A stretch of 39,568 nucleotides of DNA from JBGTLA01 sp041744375 (GCA_041744375.1 JBGTLA010000126.1:1-39568); one strand, 5' to 3'; positions 19,828 through 28,755 are shown, numbered from the stretch's first letter. Numbers and translations are program-made. Notes: generated from the sequence alone by a model not told the origin.

Positions 19828-20375
19828 GCGGCCATCACCTCCTCTACCACCTCGTCGACTGTGAGATCGTCGGTGGAGACTATGGCATGGGCTGCCCGGC
19901 GGTAACTACTCGAGCGCTGTTCCAGCAGTTGTGCCAATGCGGCTTCGGGTGATGTGCGCTCGGCCAGCAACGGTCGCCCCAGGTCGGAGCCCACCCTCTG
20001 GGCCAGCACCGACGGGGTGGCGTCGAGCCAGATGACCACTCCTGAGGCGCGCATGGTGGCCACGTTGCTCTCGTTCAAGACCGCTCCCCCACCGGTGGCC
20101 ACTACCGCCGGTCGGGCACGTGCCGCCTCCGCCACCGCTTCGTCCTCCAGTCGACGGAACGCCGACTCGCCGTGTGTCTGCCACAGACGCGAGATCGAAG
20201 AGCCATGTTTTTCGATCACGCTCTGGTCGGTGTCGATAAAAGTGATGTCGGCGCGTTTAGCCGTCTCCCGGCCCACCGTGGTCTTGCCGGAACCCATCAT
20301 CCCCACCAGCCAGAGCGACGGCACGGCACAGGGCTCAACTCTCGTGGGGATACCTGGATTGGAGGTGGATGCCAT
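19812..20375 (-). CDS. aroK: shikimate kinase
   Basis: Phosphorylates shikimate with ATP. The product (187 residues from the ATG at 20375) has Walker A GMMGSGKTT, the shikimate-binding FIDTDQSVIEKHG, FRRLEDEA, and the ATGGGAVL motif, followed by the lid arginine region GRPLL. There are about 20 residues before the first strand, more than in most AroK proteins, so a slightly later start is possible. It sits 17 bases after aroC, and its 3' end overlaps aroB. Confidence 0.95.
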   Translation of the reverse strand: MASTSNPGIPTRVEPCAVPSLWLVGMMGSGKTTVGRETAKRADITFIDTDQSVIEKHGSSISRLWQTHGESAFRRLEDEAVAEAARARPAVVATGGGAVLNESNVATMRASGVVIWLDATPSVLAQRVGSDLGRPLLAERTSPEAALAQLLEQRSSSYRRAAHAIVSTDDLTVDEVVEEVMAAWTGS

Positions 20376-20392
20376 CGCCCTCGGTTCGCCAC

Positions 20393-21547
20393 CTAGAAGG
20401 CGGCCACCCGCTCCCCGTAGCGCCGCCACGCCGCCACGAAATCGTCGATCGTGTCACCGCCGAACATGCGGAGGGCCTCATCGGCGAGAACGTAGGCCAC
20501 CATCTGCTCACAGACCACGCCGGCGCGCGGCACGGCACAGGTGTCGGATCGTTCGAAGAATGCCTTCGACGACTCTTTGGTGTCTACGTCGACCGAGTTC
20601 AACGTCTTCATCACGGTGGAGATGGGCTTCATGGCCGCTCGCACCCGCAGCACTCCACCCACCGTCATGCCGCCTTCGGTGCCGCCGCCCCGGTTGGTGA
20701 CCCGGACGAAGTCGTTACCGTCGTGGAAGATCTCGTCGTGGGCTGCCGAGCCGCGGGAGCGGGCGTTGTGGAAGGCGTCTCCGATCTCGACGCCCTTGAT
20801 CGCCTGGACGGACATGAGGGCCCCGGCGATGCGCCCGTCGATCTTGCGATCCCAGTGGACGTGGCTCCCCAGGCCCGGTGGCAGGTCGAGTGCCACGATC
20901 TCGACCACACCTCCCAAGGTGTCGCCGCTCCTGCGAGCGGTGCTGATCTCCGTTTCCATCTGCGCAGCGGCGGCCGAGTCCAGACACCGAACCGGAGAGG
21001 CGTCGATGAGAGCGATGTCGTCGACGCCGGGAGTAGCCGTCTCGGCCGCCTTGACGTTTCCGATCTCCACCACGTGGCTGAGAACGGTCACGCCGACTTC
21101 GGCGAGCAGAAGCTTGGAGAGATGCCCGACGATGGTTCGTGCCGCAGTTTCGCGAGCCGATGCTCGCTCGAGGATGTCGCGCGCGTCGTGCGTGTCGTAC
21201 TTGAGCATGCCGGGGAGGTCGGCGTGCCCGGGGCGCGGGGTCGTCATCCGTCGCTTGGGCTCACCCGCGGCGACAGCCATCTCTTCCGCCCACTTCAGCT
21301 CATGCTCGGTGTTGCGGATCAAGACGGCCACCGGTGATCCGAGCGTGCGCCCATGGCGGATCCCTCCCAGGACCTCGATGTGGTCCTTCTCGATGCCCAT
21401 CCTCGGGCTACGGCCGAAACCGAGCCGGCGGCGGGCCAGTTCCGTCGCCAACCCGTCGGTGTCGAAGACGAGGCCGGCCGGGATTCCCTCGACGATGGCC
21501 ACGAGACCGGGTCCATGGGATTCGCCGGCGGTCAAGAATCGGATCAC
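20393..21547 (-). CDS. aroC: chorismate synthase
   Basis: Final common step to chorismate, using reduced FMN. The 384-residue product begins IRFLTAGESHGPGLVAIVEG and includes LARRRLGFGRSPRM, RPGHADLPGMLKY, SARETAARTIVG and the C-terminal FNM-binding segments GGMTVGGVLRVRAAMKPIST and CAVPRAGVVCEQM, all characteristic. The GTG start at 21547 is the usual point two residues before FLTAGESHG; the ribosome site is weak. It heads aroC-aroK-aroB and is separated from aroE by the DUF4388 and prepilin peptidase genes. Confidence 0.96.
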   Translation of the reverse strand: MIRFLTAGESHGPGLVAIVEGIPAGLVFDTDGLATELARRRLGFGRSPRMGIEKDHIEVLGGIRHGRTLGSPVAVLIRNTEHELKWAEEMAVAAGEPKRRMTTPRPGHADLPGMLKYDTHDARDILERASARETAARTIVGHLSKLLLAEVGVTVLSHVVEIGNVKAAETATPGVDDIALIDASPVRCLDSAAAAQMETEISTARRSGDTLGGVVEIVALDLPPGLGSHVHWDRKIDGRIAGALMSVQAIKGVEIGDAFHNARSRGSAAHDEIFHDGNDFVRVTNRGGGTEGGMTVGGVLRVRAAMKPISTVMKTLNSVDVDTKESSKAFFERSDTCAVPRAGVVCEQMVAYVLADEALRMFGGDTIDDFVAAWRRYGERVAAF

Positions 21548-21620
21548 GCCGGGAATGGTAACGGCGTGGTGGGACCGTGGGGAGAGCATCCTTGCGCGCC
21601 CCGCGACTCCTCCGGTTCGG

Positions 21621-22346
21621 TCATATGATCCAGCTCGCCAGGTCGGCGCCACCAATGATGGCCACCCACGCCCCGACGATCATCGGAGGGCCGTAGGGGA
21701 TCTCGGTCCTGGCCCTGGCGCCGCCGCCGATGAGGGCGGCCACGGCTACGAGGCCGCCGAAGAGGGCGGTGGCGAACCCGGCCGTCACCAGGTGGTCCCA
21801 CCCCAAAAAGCCGAGAAAGAGGCCGAGAGGCACAGCCAGTTTCACGTCTCCGAAACCGAACCCGCCCCGGGCGACGAGATAGACCACGAACAGGACACCG
21901 GCGTAGACGGCCGCCGCTCCCAGGGCTCGTACCAGTTGGTCGGCAGTGTTCTCGATGATCGCTCCCCCGGCCAGAAGCAGGGCCGCAAGAGGAGTTCCGG
22001 GGTAGGTGATGCGGTTGGGAATGCGCTTGTGATCGACATCGGTGATGAAGAGGACCACAGACATGGCCGCCAAGAAGATGTAGGCAGGGAGAATGGCCAC
22101 GGGACCCAATGCCCAGGCGAAACCGGCAGACACGACACCGAACACGGCACTGAAGGCGAACACGCGGGCCAGTCCGAGACCGCAGGCCCGGCAGACGGCC
22201 AGTATTCGCCCGTGGGAAGCCCCACATCGCCGGCAGTGGGCCTCCGAAGGCGCCAGCGATCGGTCGTCGCCGGCGGCGACGGCGACGTGGTGGAGGAAAG
22301 GGCCGGTCAACAAGGCAAAGCCGGCTGAAATGAGGACGGTCTGCAC
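21621..22346 (-). CDS. A24-family prepilin peptidase
   Basis: An integral membrane aspartic protease that removes the leader of type IV prepilin-like proteins. The 241-residue protein has two CxxC pairs (C38/C41 and C52/C55), as in the zinc-binding cytoplasmic loop of PilD-type enzymes. The catalytic aspartates are in ITDVDHKRIPN (D103/D105) and GFGFGDVKLA (Asp167, GxGD motif). Several hydrophobic helices follow, but the methyltransferase-like N-terminal half is shorter than in PilD. The start is GTG at 22346. A prepilin peptidase near aroE/aroC also occurs in other actinobacteria. No pilin or assembly ATPase gene is in the window, so its substrates are elsewhere. Confidence 0.9.
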   Translation of the reverse strand: MQTVLISAGFALLTGPFLHHVAVAAGDDRSLAPSEAHCRRCGASHGRILAVCRACGLGLARVFAFSAVFGVVSAGFAWALGPVAILPAYIFLAAMSVVLFITDVDHKRIPNRITYPGTPLAALLLAGGAIIENTADQLVRALGAAAVYAGVLFVVYLVARGGFGFGDVKLAVPLGLFLGFLGWDHLVTAGFATALFGGLVAVAALIGGGARARTEIPYGPPMIVGAWVAIIGGADLASWII

Positions 22347-22416
22347 TTGCGGCGATGCTACCCCGGAGGGTGGGCGCGACGCTCTCGCAAGAGGAAGCGT
22401 CGGAAGACAGGCCGGC

Positions 22417-23508
22417 TCAGCTGTCGGCGAGCTCGCGGAAAGCCGCTCCCAGGCCCCGGCGGCGAAGAAGTCCGAATCCGCCCGATTCGTCGTCCTCGTC
22501 GGAGGGGGTATCTGTCTCGTCTGATGTCTCCTCGCCCCCCTGACCGTCGCTCTCCAGGCTCCCGAACACCTTCTCCAAGAACACGTCCTCTTCTCCGAGA
22601 GCAGCACCCTCGTCCTCGACGCCCACAGCGTGCGAGTCGGCCGCCTCGGCCGACTCGTCACTCATCGCATCCTCCCACCAAGAGCGCTCGTGGAGAGGAA
22701 CCTCGGCGGCGGGTGATTCGGTGGTGTCGCCTTCGGGGGCGGATGCAGGCGCTGGTGCGACAGGCGGCCACTCCGTGGCCGGTTCGGGGTAGGTCACGGC
22801 CACCGGGGATTCGGGGGCCGTCGGGGTGACGGCTTCGGTGGCAGGCTGGACGAGTCGGGTTCGAGCGAGCTCAGCCATGGTGCGGGCAGCCTGGAAAGAG
22901 GTGAATCCGAGCCGGTCGGCGATGGCGCCGACAGAAGCCTTTCCTTCCATCGCGGCCAGGAATCTCCACGCGGAGTCGCTCAGCTGGACAGACTCCTGAT
23001 CGAGCTGCGGCACCATGCGCCAGGGAGAGTCCAGGTCGGGAACGACCTCTTCGATGGCGCCCCATTCTGCTGCTCGACGGTCGGCTTCGGAGATGAGCAT
23101 CTCTATGTCGAAGCTCTGGCCGGTGGCGTAACGCGGCCGGGTGTCGACGGTGAAGGCGAAAGGTCCGGTGGCGGGACGCCGGATCCGATAGAGGCTCTCG
23201 ACGGCCTGCTCGCGGATGACATCTATCAACGTCGAGGTCGAGTTGTCGGGACTGAGTGCCTCCGAAAGGGTTCCGCCCGACCCTTCGAGACGCCGCAAGC
23301 TCTCGTCGGTGACGAGGCCGTTGGCGATGAGAACCGACCGGAAGGCGTCGTCGGGGTCGATGCAGGCGTATGAAACGGAGCCGTTCTCCATGTAGACACG
23401 ACCGGCGGCGTGCCCCTCGACCCTGAGGCACCCGCTCTGATGAGACCTTGAGAGGAGGCGAAGCACCTCTTCGAGGGGGAAGATTTCGAGGTTTCCGCTC
23501 AGCGACAT
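22417..23508 (-). CDS. DUF4388 (PATAN-like) domain protein with winged-helix region and acidic tail
   Basis: A 363-residue cytoplasmic protein of unproven function. Residues 1-155 look like DUF4388/PATAN (SLSGNLEIFPLEEVLRLLSRSHQSG, then GRVYMENGSVSYA), found in response-regulator and gliding-motility proteins. Residues 175-222 resemble a small winged helix (SAWRFLAAMEGKASVGAIADRLG). A Pro/Ala-rich linker (about 225-265) and a strongly acidic segment (about 265-340) follow, ending in a basic, glycine-rich tail (GFGLLRRRGLGAAFREL). The tail may be a short binding peptide. ATG at 23508 is preferred because AAGGAG is five bases upstream; a GTG one codon earlier is possible. It lies 11 bases after aroE and 70 before the prepilin peptidase, hinting at a pilus or surface-signalling role. 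Confidence 0.8.
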   Translation of the reverse strand: MSLSGNLEIFPLEEVLRLLSRSHQSGCLRVEGHAAGRVYMENGSVSYACIDPDDAFRSVLIANGLVTDESLRRLEGSGGTLSEALSPDNSTSTLIDVIREQAVESLYRIRRPATGPFAFTVDTRPRYATGQSFDIEMLISEADRRAAEWGAIEEVVPDLDSPWRMVPQLDQESVQLSDSAWRFLAAMEGKASVGAIADRLGFTSFQAARTMAELARTRLVQPATEAVTPTAPESPVAVTYPEPATEWPPVAPAPASAPEGDTTESPAAEVPLHERSWWEDAMSDESAEAADSHAVGVEDEGAALGEEDVFLEKVFGSLESDGQGGEETSDETDTPSDEDDESGGFGLLRRRGLGAAFRELADS

Positions 23509-23519
23509 CACGTCTCCTT

Positions 23520-24359
23520 CTACAGACTCTCGCCTTCAGCTAGATCATTCGGTGCCTTGGAGGGGGGGCTTGAGAGTTTTCGGGCAGCCATCTCCATGAT
23601 GTGGGGCGGAACCTGGCGACCGGTCCAGAGCCTGAATGAGTCGATCGCCTGGGCGACGAGGACATCTATCCCGTCGATTGTAGGGATATCGGTGCGGGCT
23701 TGGGCTACGGCCGGTGTCGGTTCGTGTGAGTAGGCGAGGTCTACCAGGGCCGAGGCGACTTCCACGACGAGCCCCGGCAGTGACTCGCCGTGCATGCCCA
23801 AGGGTGTCGCGTTCACCACCACCGCCTCCGCCACTGCCGTTCCCCAGGGAATCGCGACCAACTGACATCCTGTCTGCGCTGCCATCTCGGCCACCCGTTC
23901 CGGCCGGCGGGCGGCGGCGTACACGACCGACCCCTCGGCCGCCACCGCGGCTGCGGCGGCTGCTCCTCCGGTGCCCAACAGCAGCACCGGGCCATCGAGG
24001 GGAAGCCCCCGTTCATGCCAGAGGGATTTCAGCCCGGTTACGTCGGTGGAATGGCCCACGAGCTCGTCTGGGGTGGCGACGATGGTATTGACCGAACCGG
24101 CCCGCCGTGCCTCGGGCGAGAGACGGTCCACGAGACGCGCCGCCGCCTGTTTGTGGGGCATGGTCACATTCACCCCGTGCAGCGCCCCTCGGCGCATGTC
24201 GGCGATAACTTCGCTCAGTCCCGCCTCGTCCACTCTGCGGGCGGCATAGGTCCCTTCGATACCCGTCGCCGCCAGGGCGGCAGTATGGATGACGGGCGAC
24301 AACGAGTGGGCCACGGGGTCGCCCACCACGAGAAGACGGACCGGTCCGGGTGCTCTCAG
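23520..24359 (-). CDS. aroE: shikimate dehydrogenase
   Basis: Reduces 3-dehydroshikimate to shikimate with NADPH. The motifs are complete: VVGDPVAHSLSP, NVTMPHK with the catalytic lysine, GSVNTIV, STDVTG with the catalytic aspartate, the dinucleotide loop LLGTGGAAAAAA, and NATPLGM. The start needs a decision. The first conventional codon (GTG at 24329) leaves no room for the first strand and has no ribosome site. The reading frame stays open upstream and gives PVRLLVVGDPV, the normal AroE beginning, from a CTG at 24359 that overlaps the mltG stop as CTGA. GAGGAGG lies 10 bases before that CTG. I therefore call CTG, giving 279 residues. Confidence 0.92.
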   Translation of the reverse strand: MRAPGPVRLLVVGDPVAHSLSPVIHTAALAATGIEGTYAARRVDEAGLSEVIADMRRGALHGVNVTMPHKQAAARLVDRLSPEARRAGSVNTIVATPDELVGHSTDVTGLKSLWHERGLPLDGPVLLLGTGGAAAAAAVAAEGSVVYAAARRPERVAEMAAQTGCQLVAIPWGTAVAEAVVVNATPLGMHGESLPGLVVEVASALVDLAYSHEPTPAVAQARTDIPTIDGIDVLVAQAIDSFRLWTGRQVPPHIMEMAARKLSSPPSKAPNDLAEGESL

Positions 24360-25456
24360 GGGAGAATGCCCTCCTCGCGTGCCTGACGCACCGCGGCGTT
24401 GTGCTCGTCGAGGGTCGTGCTGAAGGTATGACTCCCGTCCTCGGCGCTCAGCACATAGTAGAAGTAGTCGGAATCTTCGGGGGCGGCCGCCGCCTCCAAG
24501 GCGGCGAGGCCGGGAGCGGCGATGGGCGTAGGCGGCAATCCGGAGAACATGTACGTGTTGAAGGGCGAGTCGACTTCTCGGTCGAAGTCCTGCGGTAACC
24601 GGGTGTCGAGGGCGTAGAGGACCGTGGCGTCGATTTGGAGGAGCATTCCTTCCTCCAGGCGGTTGTAGATGACGCTGGCGACGAGGGACCGCTCCTCGGC
24701 GACCCGCACCTCCGACTCGATGAGAGAGGCGAGAACGACGCCCTCATACACGTCGAGGCCCGCTTCTTCGGCTGCCGACCAGTCGACGCCGGAGACCCTC
24801 TGTTCCATAGTCGACGAGAGCCGCTGCAGGATGGATGCCGCCGAGGCGGAACGGGAGAAGTCGTAGGTGTCGGGAAAGAGCAAACCCTCCCAGTCGCCCG
24901 GGACGGGGTCGCTCGGAAAGTCACGGAGAGAGGTCGTGACGCTTCCGTCGGTGAGGGCGGAATAGAAGTCGGCCTCGTCCAGGCCGGTCTGATCGGCCAG
25001 GACCTCCACGATCTCGGTCACGCGCAGTCCTTCGCGGATGGTGACGCGCAGGGTGTCCGCCACTGGGCCGGCCTGGAGCACTTCGAGCACGTCGGCGGGG
25101 GTCATGCCGGTCACCAGCTCGTAGGTGCCGGCCCGCAGTGAGGAAGCTGCTCCGGCGCTGCGGACGGCTATTTCGAACTCGGTGGCCGAACGGACCACCC
25201 CCCGTGCCGCCAGGATCACGGAGATGTCCTGGGCGCTGGCACCGGCGGGGATGACTATGTCGACCTCCTGGCCGGGTTCGACGTCGACTGGGGCGGCGTT
25301 GCCGGCGTTGTCGCCGAGTGCGCCCCCTACCTGGCGACCCAGGTAGGAAGCGCTGCCGACCACGGCGATCCCGGCGAGGATCACCACTGCCACGATTGCT
25401 CCCGTCCGGCCGAGACGGCTCAGGCCTGAGGGGGGTGGGATCGGCTCCAGGCTCAC
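24356..25456 (-). CDS. mltG: endolytic murein transglycosylase MltG (YceG-like)
   Basis: A membrane-anchored lytic transglycosylase thought to cut nascent glycan strands and end their polymerisation. The 366-residue protein has a short cytoplasmic N-terminus, one transmembrane helix at about residues 18-40 (GAIVAVVILAGIAVVGSASY), a LysM-like region (about 62-120), and the YceG catalytic domain with the presumed catalytic glutamate in VLASLIESEV and the conserved SPFNTYMFSGLPPTPIAAPG. The GTG start overlaps the ruvX stop as GTGA. The ruvX-mltG-aroE order is conserved across Actinobacteria. Confidence 0.95.
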   Translation of the reverse strand: MSLEPIPPPSGLSRLGRTGAIVAVVILAGIAVVGSASYLGRQVGGALGDNAGNAAPVDVEPGQEVDIVIPAGASAQDISVILAARGVVRSATEFEIAVRSAGAASSLRAGTYELVTGMTPADVLEVLQAGPVADTLRVTIREGLRVTEIVEVLADQTGLDEADFYSALTDGSVTTSLRDFPSDPVPGDWEGLLFPDTYDFSRSASAASILQRLSSTMEQRVSGVDWSAAEEAGLDVYEGVVLASLIESEVRVAEERSLVASVIYNRLEEGMLLQIDATVLYALDTRLPQDFDREVDSPFNTYMFSGLPPTPIAAPGLAALEAAAAPEDSDYFYYVLSAEDGSHTFSTTLDEHNAAVRQAREEGILP

Positions 25457-25866
25457 GATTCGCTCCGGGGGCGATCCAGATAGCTCCGCAGGATGACCGC
25501 GGCGGCCACCTTGTCCACTGCCTCCCGTCGTTGGCGACGCCGCGCTCCGGCGTCGATCATCGTGTTTTCCGCCATGCGAGAGGTGTAACGCTCGTCGAGG
25601 GTGGAGACGGCGATACCGGTTCGGTCGGCGATGGCGGCGGCCAATAGGCGCGCCGCGGCCGCCGAGTGTCCTTCTTCACCGCTCTCGGTGACGGGCAAGC
25701 CCACCACCACCTGGTCGATCTCGAGATCTTCCACGAGCTGAGCAACACGGGCTACCGCCTCGCCGGCCGCCACCACCTCGAGTGGTTGCGCCGTGATGCG
25801 CAGCGAGTCGCTGACGGCCAACCCCACTCTCACCGTTCCCGGATCGACGGCCAGCACGCGCCCCAT
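25453..25866 (-). CDS. ruvX: Holliday junction resolvase-like protein RuvX/YqgF
   Basis: A 137-residue RNase H-fold protein implicated in pre-16S rRNA 5' end processing and called a putative Holliday junction resolvase. The N-terminal acidic motif LAVDPGTVRVGLAVSD, the middle VVVGLPVTESGEEG, the DERYTSRMAE segment and the C-terminal DKVAAAVILRSYL are as expected. The ATG start overlaps the alaS stop by one base (TGATG). Confidence 0.95.
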   Translation of the reverse strand: MGRVLAVDPGTVRVGLAVSDSLRITAQPLEVVAAGEAVARVAQLVEDLEIDQVVVGLPVTESGEEGHSAAAARLLAAAIADRTGIAVSTLDERYTSRMAENTMIDAGARRRQRREAVDKVAAAVILRSYLDRPRSES

Positions 25867-28496
25867 CAGCTCGCCAGCTCCCGGGTAGCTTTCTCACGAA
25901 CGGCATCCAGAGCCGCTTCGAGCTGAGAGCCGTCGGGACCGCCCGCCTGGGCCAGGTCGGGATCGCGGCTTCCGCCTCCCCCCATGATCGAAGCGCCGGC
26001 GGCGACCAGCTCCCCGGCTGAGATCCCGTTGGCGACGAGGTCGGGCGACGCCGCCCCGACGATGGCGCCTTTGCCCCCGTTGCGGGATCCGACCACCACC
26101 AGAACAGGTCCTTGCACCCGGTTGCGGATGTCTAGGGCGAGTTGACGCAGGTCGCCGGGAGCCAATTCGCCCGCGTTTCCCACCACCAGGCTGCGTTCGC
26201 CCACACTGTCGGCGTTGGCGGCCAGCTCGGCCGCCAGGTCACCGCGCGCCTCTGCCGCCGACTCCTTCAGACGGTCTTCGAGAACGGCGATGCGCTCGAG
26301 GAGTGCTTCGACCCGCTCGGGGACCTGGGTCGGGCCCACCCGCAACAGTCTCCCCACCTGATCGAGCGAGTCGCGCGACCCGGCCAGGTGGCGATAGGCA
26401 GCCTCGCCCGTCAATGCCTCTACCCGGCGAATGTTGGAACCGATCGAGGACTCCGAGGTGATGATCAAGGGACCCACCTGACCGGCCGTGTGGGTGTGGG
26501 TCCCTCCGCAGAACTCGACTGAGAAGTCCCCGATCTTCACCACCCGCACCTTTTCGCCGTACTTGTCGCCGAAGAACGCCAGGGCCCCCATCTGTTGAGC
26601 CTCGTCCTTGGTCGTCACCGTCGTGCTCACCTCGGCGTTGGAGATGAGGCGGCGGTTGGCCTCCCACTCGACGGAGGCGAGATCTTCGGGAGACAGACCG
26701 GAGAAATTGGAGAAGTCGAAGCGCAGGCGGCCATCTTCGACCAACGAGCCGGCCTGGTTGGCGTGGTCGCCGACCACCGTGCGTAGCGACCAGTGCAGGA
26801 CATGGGTCCCGGTGTGGCTCTTTCGTATGCCTTCCCGACGGGGCGAATCGATGGACAGGTCCGCTACTTGACCGACGTGGATCGATCCGGCTTCGATACG
26901 CAGCCGATGGCCGTGTAACCCCTGGACGGCATGCTGGGTGTCTGAGACGTATCCGCTGCCCGTCTCGGTCTGCAACCTCCCGCTGTCGCCCACCTGGCCT
27001 CCGGATTCGGCGTAGAAGGGTGTGGAATCGACGAAGACCTCCACGGTGGAGCCGACCTCGGCGCTCGGGAGCGCCTCGCCGTCGCGCAGAATGGCGAGAA
27101 CGGTCCCCCGGTCCATTTCGTGCTCGTAGCCGGTGAATCGGGTAGGTCCGACCTCGTCGAGCAGCGAGCGATAGGTGTCGGTGGCTGCCGAGGTGTCCCC
27201 GCCCTTCCATGCCGCCCGGGCCCGCTGCCTTTGCGCCGCCATCTCGGCGTCGAAGGCGTCGAGATCTACCTTCACGCCTCTCTCGGCGGTGATCTCCGAA
27301 GTCAACTCGATGGGGAATCCGTAGGTGTCGTGGAGCTTGAAGGCCACTTCGCCGTCGAGGGCCGCACCGTCGAGGTCCTCCAGCTCGCGGTCGAGGAGCT
27401 CGACACCGGCCGCCAGGGTGCGGCGAAATCGTTCCTCTTCGCGTGCTACCGCCTCGACGATGAGGTCGCGGCGGTCGACGATCTCGGGGTAGGCCCGGCC
27501 CAACGATTCGATGGTGGCCTCGACGAGGTGGGGGAAGAGCAGGGCGGTGCCCGAGTCGGGTCGGATCTGCCAGGCGTGGCGGACGCCACGGCGCAGAATC
27601 CTGCGCAGCACGTAGCCGCGCCCGTCGTTGGAGGGAACCACCCCGTCGCTGATGAGAAAGGTCACTGCCCGCCCGTGGTCGGCCAGCATCCTCAAAGAGA
27701 CGTCTGTCCCCTCGGCAGCTCCGTAACCCACCTCGACGAAGTCGGAGGCCGCCCGGAGGATCGGCCACACCGAGTCGACCTGGAACACGGTGGGTACGTC
27801 CTGGAGAACGGCGGCGAGGCGCTCGAGTCCCATCCCGGTATCGATGTTCTTGGCCGGGAGGTCGGCCACCACGTGATACGGCTCGTCTTGCATGTTCTGC
27901 ATGAACACCAGGTTCCAGATCTCGACGAACCGCTCCTCCCCTCCTCCGATCGGCCCGCCGTCGGCACCGAACTCGGGGCCTTTGTCGTAGAACACCTCCG
28001 CGCACGGCCCACACGGCCCGGGCACCCCCATCTGCCAGAAGTTGTCCTTCCCGCCGCGCTGAACCCGCTCGGCGGGGACGCCGACGTCGTCGACCCAGAT
28101 GGCCTCGGCCTCGTCGTCGGTCTCGTACACGGTGAACCAGAGTCGTTCGGGGTCGAGTCCGTACCCTTCGGTGACCAGTTCGTAGGCCCACGGTATCGCC
28201 GACTCTTTGAAGTAGTCACCGAAGCTGAAGTTCCCCATCATCTCGAAGAAGGAGAAATGGCGGGTGGTGGTGCCGATGATGTCGATGTCCACCGTGCGGA
28301 CACACTTCTGGACGGACACCGCCCGCGGCCAGGGGGCAGGTTCTTCGCCCAGGAAATACGGCTTGAAAGGGACCATCCCGGCGTTGGTCAAGAGAAGTGT
28401 GGGATCGGTGGGGATCAGCGACGCCGACGGTCGAGGCGTGTGCCCGCGCGCCGAGAAGAAGTCGGTGAAGGTAGTTCGAATCTGGTTGGTGTCCAT
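25866..28496 (-). CDS. alaS: alanyl-tRNA synthetase
   Basis: Charges tRNA-Ala and edits mischarged serine or glycine. The 876-residue protein starts MDTNQIRTTFTDFFSARGH, the standard N-terminus. It has the class II core (TLLLTNAGMVPFKPYFLG, RHFSFFEMMGNFSFGDYFK), a tRNA-recognition region, an editing domain with HTGTHVLHW and the FCGGTHTHTAGQVGP zinc-binding motif, and the C-terminal DHHA1 domain with GGGGSRDPDLAQAGG. The ATG at 28496 has GAGG six bases upstream. It is 55 bases after a small membrane-protein gene and continues into ruvX. Confidence 0.98.
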   Translation of the reverse strand: MDTNQIRTTFTDFFSARGHTPRPSASLIPTDPTLLLTNAGMVPFKPYFLGEEPAPWPRAVSVQKCVRTVDIDIIGTTTRHFSFFEMMGNFSFGDYFKESAIPWAYELVTEGYGLDPERLWFTVYETDDEAEAIWVDDVGVPAERVQRGGKDNFWQMGVPGPCGPCAEVFYDKGPEFGADGGPIGGGEERFVEIWNLVFMQNMQDEPYHVVADLPAKNIDTGMGLERLAAVLQDVPTVFQVDSVWPILRAASDFVEVGYGAAEGTDVSLRMLADHGRAVTFLISDGVVPSNDGRGYVLRRILRRGVRHAWQIRPDSGTALLFPHLVEATIESLGRAYPEIVDRRDLIVEAVAREEERFRRTLAAGVELLDRELEDLDGAALDGEVAFKLHDTYGFPIELTSEITAERGVKVDLDAFDAEMAAQRQRARAAWKGGDTSAATDTYRSLLDEVGPTRFTGYEHEMDRGTVLAILRDGEALPSAEVGSTVEVFVDSTPFYAESGGQVGDSGRLQTETGSGYVSDTQHAVQGLHGHRLRIEAGSIHVGQVADLSIDSPRREGIRKSHTGTHVLHWSLRTVVGDHANQAGSLVEDGRLRFDFSNFSGLSPEDLASVEWEANRRLISNAEVSTTVTTKDEAQQMGALAFFGDKYGEKVRVVKIGDFSVEFCGGTHTHTAGQVGPLIITSESSIGSNIRRVEALTGEAAYRHLAGSRDSLDQVGRLLRVGPTQVPERVEALLERIAVLEDRLKESAAEARGDLAAELAANADSVGERSLVVGNAGELAPGDLRQLALDIRNRVQGPVLVVVGSRNGGKGAIVGAASPDLVANGISAGELVAAGASIMGGGGSRDPDLAQAGGPDGSQLEAALDAVREKATRELAS

Positions 28497-28551
28497 GGAA
28501 AGCCTCGGGGAGCTGGTGGGTGCTGGTCGGTCGGACGGCCGCCGCTCGGCG

Positions 28552-28725
28552 TCAGTGACGACGGGGCGGCTTGACGGCTCGTGCCGCCAGTTCCAGCACA
28601 TCAGCGCCCGTGTGGATGGCAGCCCGACGGAGATCGGGAGCGGTGGGACGACGGCGCAGGGCGCGCACCGTCACGAGGCCCCCTGCCAGGAGGCCAGAGG
28701 CGAACCACCACAATCTATCGAGCAT
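28552..28725 (-). CDS. small putative membrane protein upstream of alaS (DUF6167-like)
   Basis: A 57-residue protein with an N-terminal hydrophobic helix (LWWFASGLLAGGLVTV), then a basic stretch (RALRRRP) and a short amphipathic helix ending PPRRH. Small proteins of this shape, called DUF6167 in Streptomyces, lie in the same place directly before alaS in other actinobacteria; I assign it by position and architecture, not by strong sequence identity. Function unknown. The ATG at 28725 is used; an in-frame upstream start at 28749 would add eight polar residues. It follows rarA by 30 bases. Confidence 0.65.
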   Translation of the reverse strand: MLDRLWWFASGLLAGGLVTVRALRRRPTAPDLRRAAIHTGADVLELAARAVKPPRRH

Positions 28726-28755
28726 CCTGTGAGAGTAGCGGCCTGCCAACGTCTG

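Noticed and set aside
23520..24359. aroE as a 5'-truncated or frameshifted gene
   Set aside because: The missing first strand is present in frame upstream; a CTG start explains it without any damage.
26239..28191. 650-codon frame on the minus strand within alaS
   Set aside because: An Arg/Pro-rich out-of-frame shadow of alaS, whose own frame is complete with all motifs.
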